A stretch of DNA of 49,046 nucleotides from JAHBNG01 sp039028975 (GCA_039028975.1 JBCCHB010000131.1:1-49046); one strand, 5' to 3'. Numbered from the stretch's first letter, positions 32,834 through 41,609 are shown. Numbers and translations: made by a program. The notes: generated by a model not told the origin, from the letters alone.

Positions 32834-34189
32834 ATGATAAAGTTTCCCTATGGCCGTCGTGATTTCTACGAGCTAATAACTGAAAAGTATCTTTATGTAG
32901 ATCGCACCCACTACATTCGCTTTGTGGAAGAGTGGGGCAAAGAGCTACTCTTTTTGCGACCACGCCGCTTTGGCAAGAGCTTATGGCTCTCCACGTTAAT
33001 GAACTATTACGACATTGCCAAGGCAGATGAGTTTGAGCACTTGTTTGGTCATTTGACAATTGGACAGAACCCGACGCCCCTTCACAATCAGTATATGATT
33101 ATGCGTTGGGATTTCTCACGCAGCCAATCCCACGGTTCCATCGAGCAGATTGAACGGGCTTTGCATAATCAGCTCAATGTCCAAATACAAAAGTGCCAGC
33201 GCACGTATGCCGCTTTCTTAGCTGACCAAGTAGATATCTACGTCGACGATTCCTTATCCTCCTTTTACTCTCTCCTAAGCATAATCCAAACGGCTGGCCA
33301 CAAGCTTTATCTCTTTATCGACGAGTACGACAACTTTGCAAACGAGGTGATGACGGGTAGTCAAGGCCATAATCAACAACGCTATATTGATTTGGTCAAA
33401 GGGGAAGGCATGTTCAAGAGCCTCTTTAAGAATATCAAGGGGGCTGCGGGGGAGGGACTGGATCGAGTATTTGTAACTGGCGTATCACCAGTCGTCATGA
33501 ATGATGTGACAAGCGGGGCCAACGTCTTTGAAGACATCACTTGGAATGGAAATCTGAATGATCTCTGCGGTTTTACTGATGCTGAAGTACATAATTGGGT
33601 CGACCAAATCGTTGACTACTGTGAACTACCATCATCTCAGGTTCATGAGATTATGGGACAGATGGAGAATTTCTACAACGGCTCTCGTTTTGTGACGCGT
33701 GTGCCTGGCATGGTGTTGCAGGATGTGCCAAAAGTCTATAATCCAACACTAACTTTCTACTTTTTGAAAGAATTGCAGGCCAATTGCCTCTATCCAGAAG
33801 AGATGCTAGATGGCAACTTGGAGCCAGATGGCAACAAGCTACGCTATGCATCCAGTCATCTATCAGGGAAGCAATTGCTTATGGATGCTTTGGCAGGACA
33901 GACGGAAGTGGCCTTTTCGGAATTACGTAGGCGGTTTGGCATTCAGGAGATGCTCAACCCAGATAAACAGGCAGAACGTTTAGCCATCTTGCTTTACTAT
34001 CTTGGTGTGCTGACCGTCGCAGGGAACACAGATAAAGGCAAAGTCATCTTAGAGATCCCTAACTTGGTTATACGCAAGCTCTATGCTGAACGACTTCTAG
34101 AAATGATGGTCAAATCTGGTGGAGACAAATATCAGGCCAGCAGATTGGCCGCAGATGCGCTTTTCGACTATAACGACCGTAGCACATAA
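32834..34189 (+). CDS. AAA-ATPase-like protein, C-terminal nuclease domain missing
   Basis: The 451-residue protein matches the N-terminal part of the AAA-ATPase-like/PD-(D/E)XK family: start signature FPYGRRDFYELITEKYLYVD, Walker A-type RPRRFGKSLW, and Walker B LYLFIDEYDNF. Full-length members carry about 100 more residues with a DUF1703-type nuclease domain. Here the protein stops soon after IPNLVIRKLYAERLLEMM, and the next gene begins 18 bp later. It is therefore probably truncated or a natural short form. The cellular role of the family is unsettled. Confidence 0.8.
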   Translation: MIKFPYGRRDFYELITEKYLYVDRTHYIRFVEEWGKELLFLRPRRFGKSLWLSTLMNYYDIAKADEFEHLFGHLTIGQNPTPLHNQYMIMRWDFSRSQSHGSIEQIERALHNQLNVQIQKCQRTYAAFLADQVDIYVDDSLSSFYSLLSIIQTAGHKLYLFIDEYDNFANEVMTGSQGHNQQRYIDLVKGEGMFKSLFKNIKGAAGEGLDRVFVTGVSPVVMNDVTSGANVFEDITWNGNLNDLCGFTDAEVHNWVDQIVDYCELPSSQVHEIMGQMENFYNGSRFVTRVPGMVLQDVPKVYNPTLTFYFLKELQANCLYPEEMLDGNLEPDGNKLRYASSHLSGKQLLMDALAGQTEVAFSELRRRFGIQEMLNPDKQAERLAILLYYLGVLTVAGNTDKGKVILEIPNLVIRKLYAERLLEMMVKSGGDKYQASRLAADALFDYNDRST

Positions 34190-34207
34190 CTGGAACTAAC
34201 GAAAACC

Positions 34208-35074
34208 ATGGAAAAATTAGTCTGTTACGTAAATGGAGAGTTTGTCCCTGCAGAGAAAGCGGCGCTGCCGCTTAATGATCTCGGAATCGTGCGGGGCTAT
34301 GGCGTCTTCGACGTGTTGAACACCTACCATCGTAAACCGTTCCACATGCGGGACCATATTCTACGGCTGGAACGTTCGGCTGCCTCCATTCGGCTCGATT
34401 TACCGTGGACAGTCGAAGAGATTGAACAGATTATTGGCGAGCTACTCAATCGCAATTTTGATGCCAATCCCGATCTGGGGGATGTGGCTATTCGGGTGAT
34501 CGCCACCGGTGGCCCATCAGAAAATCTCTTTACACCTCAACAACGTCCAAGTCTGGCCATCTTGATTTCGCCGTTCACACCACCAGATGAAGTGCTTTAC
34601 ATGGAAGGTGCCTATCTAATCTCTGTGGAGATGCAGCGGTTTATGGCAGAGGTCAAGAGCTTGAATTATATCGATGCCATCATGGCTTCCCAAGTAGCGG
34701 CAGATGAGGGCGCGATTGAAACCCTCTATCGCACGCCCGATGGCCGGATCACAGAATGTACTCGCTGCAGCTTTTTTTTAGTGAAGGACAGGCAATTGCT
34801 CACAGCTGACTCAGAGGTGCTTGATGGCATTACGCGGAATGTTGTGTGCGCACTGGCCCAGGGGCATTTTGAGCTAGCGAGTACCGAGTTGTACTACGAT
34901 TCGCTTATTGCAATGGACGAGGCATTTATCGTCGGGACAGGCAAAGAGGTATTGCCCATTGTGCGGATCGATGATGTAACCATTGGCAGCGGCAGGCCTG
35001 GACCTGTGACAAAACAGTTGATGAGCCTTTATCAAGAATATGTAGCCCAATTTGTAGAGAATGATGTCAACTAG
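34208..35074 (+). CDS. Class IV aminotransferase (BCAT/D-amino acid type)
   Basis: The 288-residue PLP enzyme has the fold-type IV features: YGVFDVLNTYHRKPFHMRDH, Lys150 (EVKSLNYIDAIMA) as the Schiff-base lysine, and TECTRCSFFLVKD. Members are branched-chain or D-amino acid aminotransferases, or 4-amino-4-deoxychorismate lyases. The presence of a transaminase 3 kb from the lysine cluster, which otherwise lacks its 2-aminoadipate aminotransferase in this window, makes a link possible, but the class differs from LysN (fold type I). It starts 18 bp after the AAA-ATPase gene. Confidence 0.88.
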   Translation: MEKLVCYVNGEFVPAEKAALPLNDLGIVRGYGVFDVLNTYHRKPFHMRDHILRLERSAASIRLDLPWTVEEIEQIIGELLNRNFDANPDLGDVAIRVIATGGPSENLFTPQQRPSLAILISPFTPPDEVLYMEGAYLISVEMQRFMAEVKSLNYIDAIMASQVAADEGAIETLYRTPDGRITECTRCSFFLVKDRQLLTADSEVLDGITRNVVCALAQGHFELASTELYYDSLIAMDEAFIVGTGKEVLPIVRIDDVTIGSGRPGPVTKQLMSLYQEYVAQFVENDVN

Positions 35075-35154
35075 AAGGCTTGAAAGTGAAAAGTCGTTGC
35101 GTTTGAGTCAAGTTTTTACTGGCAGGAAATTCGTCCAACATCAGCTCATCATAG

Positions 35155-35322
35155 AACCATGAAGTGATTGAAGCGACTGAAGGATTGGTTCAGAGGCCGG
35201 TACTGGTTCGAGACAATTCTCATTCCACAGGTAGGCGACTTGCCTTATTCTGAACCCCTGATAAAACTCAAGAGCCCGGATGACTGTTGGCCCCCTTCAA
35301 TTCCTTCATTTCCTTCATGGTT
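35155..35322. mobile_element. MITE-like element with 28-bp terminal inverted repeats
   Basis: Arm 35155-35182 (starts AACCATGAAGTGATTGAAG) and arm 35295-35322 (complement starts AACCATGAAGGAAATGAAGG) are imperfect inverted repeats. Inner arms GGTTCAG near 35186 and CTGAACC near 35252 also pair. A single arm recurs at 27592-27619. It sits between two convergent genes in an otherwise empty 291-bp gap. Confidence 0.55.
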
Positions 35323-35337
35323 CGTGGCTCTTTATGG

Positions 35338-35358
35338 TCTGAGGTAAAACCTCGCTAG
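35338..35358. repeat. 21-bp dispersed repeat, copy 2
   Basis: TCTGAGGTAAAACCTCGCTA plus G, one mismatch from the copy at 30248-30268. Both are next to larger palindromic elements. Confidence 0.6.
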
Positions 35359-35365
35359 TATTGTG

Positions 35366-35857
35366 CTACGATTCTCTGCATAGAGAATCGACTTGTTTCA
35401 GCAGAGTTGGGATCCGGTTGGCTCCGTGCATGGATTCAATCTGCGCTTTAGCCTGTACAAGCTGGATACCTTCGGCTGTGATGTAAAGGGGTTTCTTACT
35501 CTTACCACGCATCAACTCAGTCTCTATAGGTGAACCGTGGAAGCGCTTCTTGGCCACGCCTATGACCGTAATCTTACCATCAAGTGCATCCCAGAGGTGT
35601 TTGCCCAATCCGGATTTCTGCGTCTCTCCTAAATAGACATAACCATCAACTATGATGGTAGATGGATGATGCCTCTGTTTGGCCAACAAAGCCTGAATGC
35701 ACGGTAGCTCGCGCTGATAGAATTGACCAGGGACATAATCAGCCACTGCACCAATCTTCACCGTTAACTCATCTACAGCTTTTGAATCGGTCCACTCCTC
35801 GAAAAAGATGGCCGCAGCAATAGTTTGGGTCTCGCGATAGTCTACGTCTATTGCCAT
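35366..35857 (-). CDS. Endonuclease V family protein
   Basis: The 163-residue protein retains the active-site residues of deoxyinosine-specific endonuclease V: Asp4 (AIDVDYRE), Glu50 (VPGQFYQREL), Asp71 (IIVDGYVYLG) and the Lys of IGVAKKRF (103/104). It is shorter than the usual 220 residues because parts of the N- and C-terminal flanks are missing, and the conserved region after the Lys (usually GHRIS-like) is diverged. Activity on hypoxanthine in DNA is likely but not certain. The ATG at 35857 is chosen because it fits the family start; two further codons are possible. Confidence 0.8.
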   Translation of the reverse strand: MAIDVDYRETQTIAAAIFFEEWTDSKAVDELTVKIGAVADYVPGQFYQRELPCIQALLAKQRHHPSTIIVDGYVYLGETQKSGLGKHLWDALDGKITVIGVAKKRFHGSPIETELMRGKSKKPLYITAEGIQLVQAKAQIESMHGANRIPTLLKQVDSLCRES

Positions 35858-35872
35858 AATCATAGTTTTTAC

Positions 35873-37810
35873 TTACTGCCCGAATTGACTTATTGGAATC
35901 TGAACTATAGCTAGGATGATCGGCTCATCACCTTCGTCCCAGTTGGTCACTTCGGCAGTGTAGGTTCCCAGGGCGATATCGACTTCGTTGCTGACAAAAC
36001 TCTCTGCCTCACCGTCACCAAGCCAATCTATATACTCAACTTCTTCGCCATTGGCACCCTGGATGGTAAGCACCACATCATTCTCACCACCTGGAAGCGC
36101 ATAGACAATGGTGACCATTTCGGATGAGATGGCGAATTCGGTGCTGTTGCCGTTAGCTACCTGCATTGGGAAGGCTGAGATAGTAAACTCGGCTGATTCA
36201 GCAGAATAAGGTGACGGCACGATTGTGTAGGTCCCTGCTTCCATAAAGGCAAATTCCTCGGCGATGCCAGACGACTGGTTGTCTACTTCATGAATCAGTA
36301 TGTTGTTCTCATCGTAAATTGAGAGAACCATATCAGCCACATCTGACTTGACGAGAACAATAGCGGGCGCCTCATCCGTAACGGAAAGCGCAAAGCTACC
36401 TTCATCTGTTGATGCATTGAACGTATCACCAATGGCAAGTGTCTGGTTATCTTCAGGCAGCGCACCGTTACGGGCATAGCTTTCGTCAGGAATGATGAGA
36501 CCCATTCGGCTGCTGTTAGGGTCCGGCATATCGCTAGTGGCCGTGTAGTCACCAGCGGGCAGGTTGACTGTGTCGAACATCTCTAAAGATGAGTAGCGTT
36601 GATCGATCTCTGTGATGACGTTTCCGGCTGAGTCCATGATCGTTAGCGTCATGTCGTACCCTTCTTCGATGGTGGATACAGCAAACAAGAGCGGGCGCGG
36701 GTCGCTATCTGTAAGTGTAAAAGTGGCGACGTCGGGTTGGCTATCATCGACGGGTAATGTGCGTACAGAGAGTGTACCTATGCCATCATCGCCATAAAGG
36801 TCAGAGGCCATAACGGTATAGTTTCCCGGGGCATTCGCCAAGATAAAAAATTCGCTCTCATCATCGTAAGCCGAATCTATCTCTGCATACAAACGGTTGC
36901 CCCCGTCATAGATTTCCAAACTAACGTCCTTGTCGACCCCGGTTGCTGTGACAACATAAACGCCGTCATCTGGAATGGTGAAGGTATAGCCGATATTGTT
37001 AAGCTCGACGCTGGTTGGTGTATCTAGCATTAGAGGGAGCAGCGTCTCTGGGAGCACCTCCGCAAGGTTGCCCACTTCCGCAAAGATCGGGTCGAGATAG
37101 GCAACTGCCAGGTTGTAGGGTGCTTCCAAACCGCTATATGATTCAACTGTGACATCAACAGAGCCTACAGGATAGGTGTCCATGAGATATGATTCACGGA
37201 TGCCAGAAGCACTTTCGTCAATGGCATCCTGACCAACCATCAAAATTGGGTCCACGTCTTCGGTAGACTCAACAGTAACTAGTGGGATGTGTCCATCAGT
37301 GACTTCAACAGTTAGGGTATCATTCGATTGAGCAACAACCGTGGCAAAAGCTACTAGCGCCTCTGCGCCTCGATCATACGGCGCAACGCTAAGAGTGAGT
37401 GTGGTATCTGTTTCGGCCGTGTAGAAAATTACTTCCGGTGCCCCTTCGATCTCTTCGTCTGCAAAGGCTAAGGTATTGCCCTCCTCGTTTAGCTCCATCT
37501 GTAGATCAAGTCCACCCTGTGCCGCAAAAAGATAGCTTTCGCCGGCCACAACATCAACCGAAAAGTGGGTGTCGGTACGGATGGTTACTTTGGTTACGGT
37601 GTCCACCAACAGCGTACCACCATCGACAGAGGGGCTAGTTTGGTCAAAACTATCTAAGCCACCCTCGGTTTGGGTTGATTCGGTTGACGTCTCATTCGTG
37701 GCGAGTTCTATTGCCATATAAGCAATAGGTGCTATGGTACGACATGCAACCAAACCTGAGGTAAGGCAAGTGAATAGCAATAGAAATAGGAAGCGGCTTA
37801 CGTTCTTCAT
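35873..37810 (-). CDS. Large lipoprotein with repeated beta-sandwich domains
   Basis: The 645-residue protein begins with a signal peptide and lipobox (LVAC), so it is a surface lipoprotein. The mature part is acidic and consists of about five to six copies of a domain of some 95 residues with patterns such as ESYLFAAQGG, DGVYVVTATGVDKDVSLEIY and GTYTIVPSPYSAE, resembling the bacterial pre-peptidase C-terminal (PPC) domain. No enzyme motif is visible. ATG at 37810 has AGGAG 7 nt upstream; the TTG before it is unlikely. A surface-display or adhesion role is inferred. Confidence 0.75.
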   Translation of the reverse strand: MKNVSRFLFLLLFTCLTSGLVACRTIAPIAYMAIELATNETSTESTQTEGGLDSFDQTSPSVDGGTLLVDTVTKVTIRTDTHFSVDVVAGESYLFAAQGGLDLQMELNEEGNTLAFADEEIEGAPEVIFYTAETDTTLTLSVAPYDRGAEALVAFATVVAQSNDTLTVEVTDGHIPLVTVESTEDVDPILMVGQDAIDESASGIRESYLMDTYPVGSVDVTVESYSGLEAPYNLAVAYLDPIFAEVGNLAEVLPETLLPLMLDTPTSVELNNIGYTFTIPDDGVYVVTATGVDKDVSLEIYDGGNRLYAEIDSAYDDESEFFILANAPGNYTVMASDLYGDDGIGTLSVRTLPVDDSQPDVATFTLTDSDPRPLLFAVSTIEEGYDMTLTIMDSAGNVITEIDQRYSSLEMFDTVNLPAGDYTATSDMPDPNSSRMGLIIPDESYARNGALPEDNQTLAIGDTFNASTDEGSFALSVTDEAPAIVLVKSDVADMVLSIYDENNILIHEVDNQSSGIAEEFAFMEAGTYTIVPSPYSAESAEFTISAFPMQVANGNSTEFAISSEMVTIVYALPGGENDVVLTIQGANGEEVEYIDWLGDGEAESFVSNEVDIALGTYTAEVTNWDEGDEPIILAIVQIPISQFGQ

Positions 37811-38003
37811 CAATCACTCCTGTAAGAATTATTCATCGAGACATATTATCTACCAATGATAGGTTAACACAATATACTATTCTAGAGGTACATGGTGTAC
37901 TGAAATGCGACAAAAATATGACATATTCCTTTTGAACGTAAATATACCTCCAGGAAGGAGTACATTGCCCGAATTTGGGCCGCACCCAACCCTGCTGTGA
38001 AAT
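37811..38003. other. Intergenic gap upstream of hcs leader
   Basis: No gene seen. Together with 38004-38360 it forms a 550-bp gap whose right part is the regulatory leader described separately. Confidence 0.5.
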
Positions 38004-38032
38004 TTGACAGGTGCCTTACTACCTGTTATCCT
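38004..38032 (+). promoter_or_regulatory. Probable promoter of the lysine operon
   Basis: TTGACA (38004-38009), a 17-nt spacer and TATCCT (38027-38032). Transcription would start about 40 nt before the leader ORF. Confidence 0.6.
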
Positions 38033-38071
38033 TCTTATTGCAATTTGCTAAGAAATATTCCCAAGATACCT

Positions 38072-38173
38072 ATGTTATACCCACTTCATTTATCATTAAC
38101 ACCCAATTTTTGTTTCACGGTGTGTAAAAAGCAGAGCAAGAAAAAGAACCCGGACCAACACTCGTCTGGATAA
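38072..38173 (+). CDS. Lysine-rich leader peptide (33 aa)
   Basis: The ORF from ATG 38072 to TAA 38171-38173 encodes 33 residues. Codons 19-25 (38126-38146) read Lys-Lys-Gln-Ser-Lys-Lys-Lys, five lysine codons in seven. An internal GTG at 38120 would give a 17-residue version. Neither has a strong ribosome-binding site. The position (between promoter and terminator, ahead of homocitrate synthase) and content are those of an attenuation leader peptide: a ribosome would stall on the lysine codons when charged tRNA-Lys is scarce. Confidence 0.7.
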   Translation: MLYPLHLSLTPNFCFTVCKKQSKKKNPDQHSSG

Positions 38174-38221
38174 GTTTGCTTGCGCTGAATCATTATTTTT
38201 GTAAGCAACCGGCCATCCAGA
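38165..38221 (+). promoter_or_regulatory. Antiterminator hairpin of hcs leader
   Basis: TCTGGA (38165-38170) pairs with TCCAGA (38216-38221) and TTGCTTGC (38176-38183) pairs with GTAAGCAA (38201-38208). It would occupy the 5' arm of the terminator (38207-38218), so the two structures exclude each other. Its first arm overlaps the last codons of the leader ORF, so a ribosome reaching the stop codon would block it. Confidence 0.65.
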
Positions 38222-38241
38222 AAGGGTGGACCGGTTTTTTT
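38207..38241 (+). terminator. Attenuator terminator upstream of hcs
   Basis: Arms 38207-38218 and 38224-38236 form a 12-bp stem with one bulged A and one G-U pair and a 5-nt loop, followed by seven T (38235-38241). It lies 120 nt upstream of the hcs start. Confidence 0.8.
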
Positions 38242-38360
38242 GTGTTGAAAGCCTATCTGAAAAGCAGGTGTATGTCCGGCTTTACTTTGATACAGGAAAG
38301 CGCTATCAGAGAGCTTTTCGGGTGAATAATGAATGCCCAATTCCCTAGGAGAACCACTAC

Positions 38361-39641
38361 ATGAGTCTGGAGACCTTTTCGATAATTGAATCGACGCTGC
38401 GCGAGGGCGAGCAGTTTGCCAATGCTTTCTTCAACTCAGAGCAAAAGGTTGAGATTGCCCAGTTGCTAGACGCCTTTGGTGTTGAATATCTAGAATTGAC
38501 CTCCCCAGCGGCCAGCCCCAACAGCCGTGAAGATTGTAACCGAATTGCCAAGCTGGGCCTAAATGCCAAAGTCCTAACCCACGTTCGTTGCCATATGGAC
38601 GATGCGAAGATGGCCGTAGATACCGGCGTTGATGGGATTGATGTGGTTATTGGTACCAGCAGCTATCTTCGTGAGTTCTCCCATGGCAAAGATATTGCTT
38701 ACATCATCGACTCGGCTGTGGATGTGATTGAGTATGTCAAGAGCCAGGGATTGGAAGTCCGCTTTAGTAGTGAGGATAGCTTCCGCAGCGATCTAGTGGA
38801 TCTGCTAACTATCTATCGCCAAGTGGATCAGATAGGTGTCAATCGAGTGGGCATTGCAGACACGGTTGGTCTGGCCGATCCACGGCGGGTCTATGAGTTA
38901 GTGCGAACGTTGCGCAGTGTAGTCTCTTGTGACATCGAATTTCACGGACACAATGATACGGGGTGTGCAGTGGCCAATGCTTACTGCGCATTGGAGGCTG
39001 GAGCCACCCACGTTGACACCTCTGTGTTGGGCATTGGCGAACGCAATGGAATCACCCCCCTTGGCGGTCTGATCGCTCGCATGGTGGCCCATGACAGGGA
39101 CGCGATTCTCGCCAAATACAATCTTCCCCTGTTGCGAGACGTTGAAAACCTGGTGGCGAGGTTGGTTCAGGTCGATGTACCCTTCAATAACTATATTACC
39201 GGCTTTACCGCCTTTACCCACAAGGCTGGCATTCATGCCAAGGCCATCCTCAATAACCCGAGTACGTACGAAATACTCAAACCAGAGGACTTTGGCCTGA
39301 CCCGATATATTCATGTCGCCCATCGACTTACTGGCTGGAATGCCATTAAGCAACGTGCGGAACAGTTACAACTCTCTTTGAGTGATGAGCAGATTAAGGA
39401 GATTACGGTTCACGTCAAGGCCATGGCCGACCATCGTAGCCTAAGCCTGGAGGATGTGGATGTATTGTTGCGAGAACATAATGGGGCGCTGGAGCCATCA
39501 TCACAAGACCCAACAATTGACCTGGATAATCAAATGGATCATCAGACTGGTACTGAAGTAGAGAGTCTAGACACCCCGTCGGACTCTTTGAAAGAAGCTA
39601 CACTGAAAGAACTGGCTTTGAAAGAACCTGCTTTATCATGA
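38361..39641 (+). CDS. hcs: Homocitrate synthase
   Basis: The 426-residue enzyme condenses acetyl-CoA and 2-oxoglutarate to homocitrate, the first step of alpha-aminoadipate lysine synthesis. It has the family signature at the start (STLREGEQFANAFF, with metal-binding residues), LTSPAASPN, EFHGHNDTGCAVANAY (metal-binding His pair) and GIGERNGITPLGG. The length fits, and a C-terminal tail of about 40 residues is polar and ends in the imperfect repeat LKEATLKELALKE. This family also includes NifV and isopropylmalate synthase; the surrounding lys genes decide the call. It is controlled by the attenuator upstream, which suggests feedback on lysine supply. Confidence 0.92.
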   Translation: MSLETFSIIESTLREGEQFANAFFNSEQKVEIAQLLDAFGVEYLELTSPAASPNSREDCNRIAKLGLNAKVLTHVRCHMDDAKMAVDTGVDGIDVVIGTSSYLREFSHGKDIAYIIDSAVDVIEYVKSQGLEVRFSSEDSFRSDLVDLLTIYRQVDQIGVNRVGIADTVGLADPRRVYELVRTLRSVVSCDIEFHGHNDTGCAVANAYCALEAGATHVDTSVLGIGERNGITPLGGLIARMVAHDRDAILAKYNLPLLRDVENLVARLVQVDVPFNNYITGFTAFTHKAGIHAKAILNNPSTYEILKPEDFGLTRYIHVAHRLTGWNAIKQRAEQLQLSLSDEQIKEITVHVKAMADHRSLSLEDVDVLLREHNGALEPSSQDPTIDLDNQMDHQTGTEVESLDTPSDSLKEATLKELALKEPALS

Positions 39642-40207
39642 GTGAGCCATCAGTGTGGCAGACTAAACAGAGCCAAACGGTCTTTCAGAATCGTTGGATC
39701 CGGGTTGAGATTGATGATGTGCTGTTGCCCAATGGCAACCCCTACGAGTATACGCGGGTCAATATAAATGGCGTAGGGGTTGGTGTGATTGGCTTCAATT
39801 CTACTGGCAACCAAATTCTGCTGGAAAGGGAGTACCGTCATGGCGTTGGCGAAGTTGTTTGGCAGTGTCCCGGTGGATTAGCCCAGCCGGGTGAGGATCT
39901 GCAAGTGACGGCTTTAAGGGAGCTGAGGGAAGAGACGGGATATGCACCCACCGTTATCTCACCAGAGAATGTTCGCTATTTGGGCAAGATATGGGATAGC
40001 CCGCCCTTGGGTCATAGCTGTAACCATATTTTCGCCGTATGGGGGCTGGAACTAACCCGCCAGATTGATCCCGATGAAGCCGAATTTGTCACCTGTCACT
40101 GGCGCTCTGTAGCTTGGCTTAAAGAAGCCATACGTAGCGGAGAAGTAGCGGATCGCTTTGTTGTCTCTGCTGTTAGCTATCTGCTGTTGAATAACTTGAT
40201 CGATTAA
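39638..40207 (+). CDS. NUDIX hydrolase (ADP-ribose pyrophosphatase-like)
   Basis: This 189-residue protein carries the complete NUDIX box GGLAQPGEDLQVTALRELRE followed by ETGY. It looks like an ADP-sugar pyrophosphatase (LEREYRHGVGEVVWQCPGG). Its ATG overlaps the hcs stop in ATGA, so it is translated from the same message. The functional link with lysine synthesis is not obvious; it may clean up nucleotide by-products. Confidence 0.88.
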   Translation: MSEPSVWQTKQSQTVFQNRWIRVEIDDVLLPNGNPYEYTRVNINGVGVGVIGFNSTGNQILLEREYRHGVGEVVWQCPGGLAQPGEDLQVTALRELREETGYAPTVISPENVRYLGKIWDSPPLGHSCNHIFAVWGLELTRQIDPDEAEFVTCHWRSVAWLKEAIRSGEVADRFVVSAVSYLLLNNLID

Positions 40208-40218
40208 GACAAACTACC

Positions 40219-41547
40219 ATGCCCAAAACCTTCGCCCAAAAAGCCATTGCCCGTGCTGCTGGCCTGGAGGATGTAGCCATTGGCCAGGTGGTTGACGCCC
40301 GACCCGACCTGGTGTTGAGCCACGACAATACCGCTGCGATCCGCCAAATTTGGCTGGAATTTAATCAAGAGCGGGTTGTGATTCCTGACCGGATGGTTGT
40401 TACATTGGACCACGCGGTCCCGGCTCCATCGACTCAGCATGCGCTGAATCATGCCGAAATTCGCGCCTTTGTGAAAGATCAGGGCATTCGACACGCTTAT
40501 CCAGCCGGTCGAGGCATCTGTCATCAAGTGATTAGTGAAGAGGCACTTATTCTGCCAGGACAAATGCTGCTTGGATCCGATTCCCACTGCCCCCATGTAG
40601 GTTGGCTAGGTGCGTTTGGTGCAGGTGTTGGACGGAGTGAGGTGGCTGCCCTGTGGGCCACTGGGGAACTGTGGTTGCGGGTTCCCGAGTCTATGCAGGT
40701 TGTTCTGCGCGGTCAGTTGCCTTTGGGGGTGACGGCTAAGGACTTTGCGCTGCGCCTCATTGGTGATTTGGGGGCAGATGGGGGACTCTATGCCTCTATC
40801 GAATTTTCTGGTGATGGCATCCGGTCTCTATCTCTGCACGAGCGGATGACTTTGCCCAATATGATGTCTGAATTTGGAGCGAAGACGGCATACATTGCAC
40901 CCGATGAAGCTGTCTTTGCCTATTTGGCTGAACGGAAGCTACGACGAGAACTAGGATTGGCTTATACGGCAACGGTCGATTCAGCAGCTGTAACAGAGGC
41001 GAGTGCTCGCCTTGCTGATGATGCGCTCTATCCAGACTCTGATGCAATTTATCTGGCCGAACATGTTTATGAGGGTGCTGACTTGGAACCCTATGTGGCC
41101 TGTCCCCATACGGTTGACAATGTGGTCCCGCTCTCCCAAATCAGCGGAACAGCCGTTCAGCAGGCCTTTATCGGTACCTGTACCAATGGACGTTTAGAGG
41201 ATGTGGCCGCAGCTGCCTCTGTTTTGGAACGCCATTCGATTGCGCCAACGACTCGCCTACTGGTCATCCCTTCTTCCCAGCAAGTTCTGCAAGAGGCCCT
41301 GCGATTGGGCTACATTCAAACCCTGGTGGATGCTGGCGCGATGATTGGTACACCCGGTTGTGGACCCTGTATGGGCAATCATATGGGCGTGCCAGCCCCT
41401 AATGAAGTGACGATCTCTAGCGCAAATCGCAACTTCCGAGGTCGTATGGGGACCAAAGAGTCTGATATTTATTTGGCTAGCTCTGCTGTGGTAGCTGCTT
41501 CGGCTGTCAAAGGGGAAATAGCGGACCCGAGGGAACTAAGCGATTGA
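40219..41547 (+). CDS. lysT: Homoaconitase large subunit
   Basis: This 442-residue protein is the large subunit of the 4Fe-4S homoaconitase, which isomerises homocitrate to homoisocitrate together with the small subunit. Iron-sulfur ligand Cys are in GTCTNGR and in TPGCGPCMG; DHAVPAPS and GSDSHCPHVGWLGAFGAGVG are aconitase family motifs. The same family includes isopropylmalate isomerase; the position between hcs and lysU assigns the lysine role. It begins 11 bp after the NUDIX gene and is separated from lysU by a MITE. Confidence 0.92.
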   Translation: MPKTFAQKAIARAAGLEDVAIGQVVDARPDLVLSHDNTAAIRQIWLEFNQERVVIPDRMVVTLDHAVPAPSTQHALNHAEIRAFVKDQGIRHAYPAGRGICHQVISEEALILPGQMLLGSDSHCPHVGWLGAFGAGVGRSEVAALWATGELWLRVPESMQVVLRGQLPLGVTAKDFALRLIGDLGADGGLYASIEFSGDGIRSLSLHERMTLPNMMSEFGAKTAYIAPDEAVFAYLAERKLRRELGLAYTATVDSAAVTEASARLADDALYPDSDAIYLAEHVYEGADLEPYVACPHTVDNVVPLSQISGTAVQQAFIGTCTNGRLEDVAAAASVLERHSIAPTTRLLVIPSSQQVLQEALRLGYIQTLVDAGAMIGTPGCGPCMGNHMGVPAPNEVTISSANRNFRGRMGTKESDIYLASSAVVAASAVKGEIADPRELSD

Positions 41548-41576
41548 ATGGATGTAGCTCCCCGATAACGACATTC

Positions 41577-41587
41577 GGGGGGGGGGG
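41577..41587 (+). repeat. G11 homopolymer run
   Basis: Eleven consecutive G in the non-coding gap between lysT and the MITE. Such a run is prone to slippage and to sequencing error; no coding frame is affected. Confidence 0.6.
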
Positions 41588-41609
41588 AAAGGTGGCAGGG
41601 GGAACATCG

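Noticed and set aside
34208..35074. Direct call of the class IV aminotransferase as 2-aminoadipate aminotransferase (LysN).
   Set aside because: LysN is a fold-type I enzyme; this protein is fold type IV. Proximity is not enough.
38221..38241. T-box riboswitch: AAAGGGTGGACCGG resembles the T-box sequence upstream of hcs.
   Set aside because: In T-boxes that sequence forms the 5' side of the antiterminator, with the terminator further downstream. Here it is the 3' arm of the terminator and the T-run follows at once. No specifier loop is visible. The leader peptide explains the region better.
38004..38360. Lysine riboswitch (L-box) upstream of hcs.
   Set aside because: The characteristic conserved core of the L-box is not visible; the Lys-rich leader ORF with paired hairpins fits attenuation.
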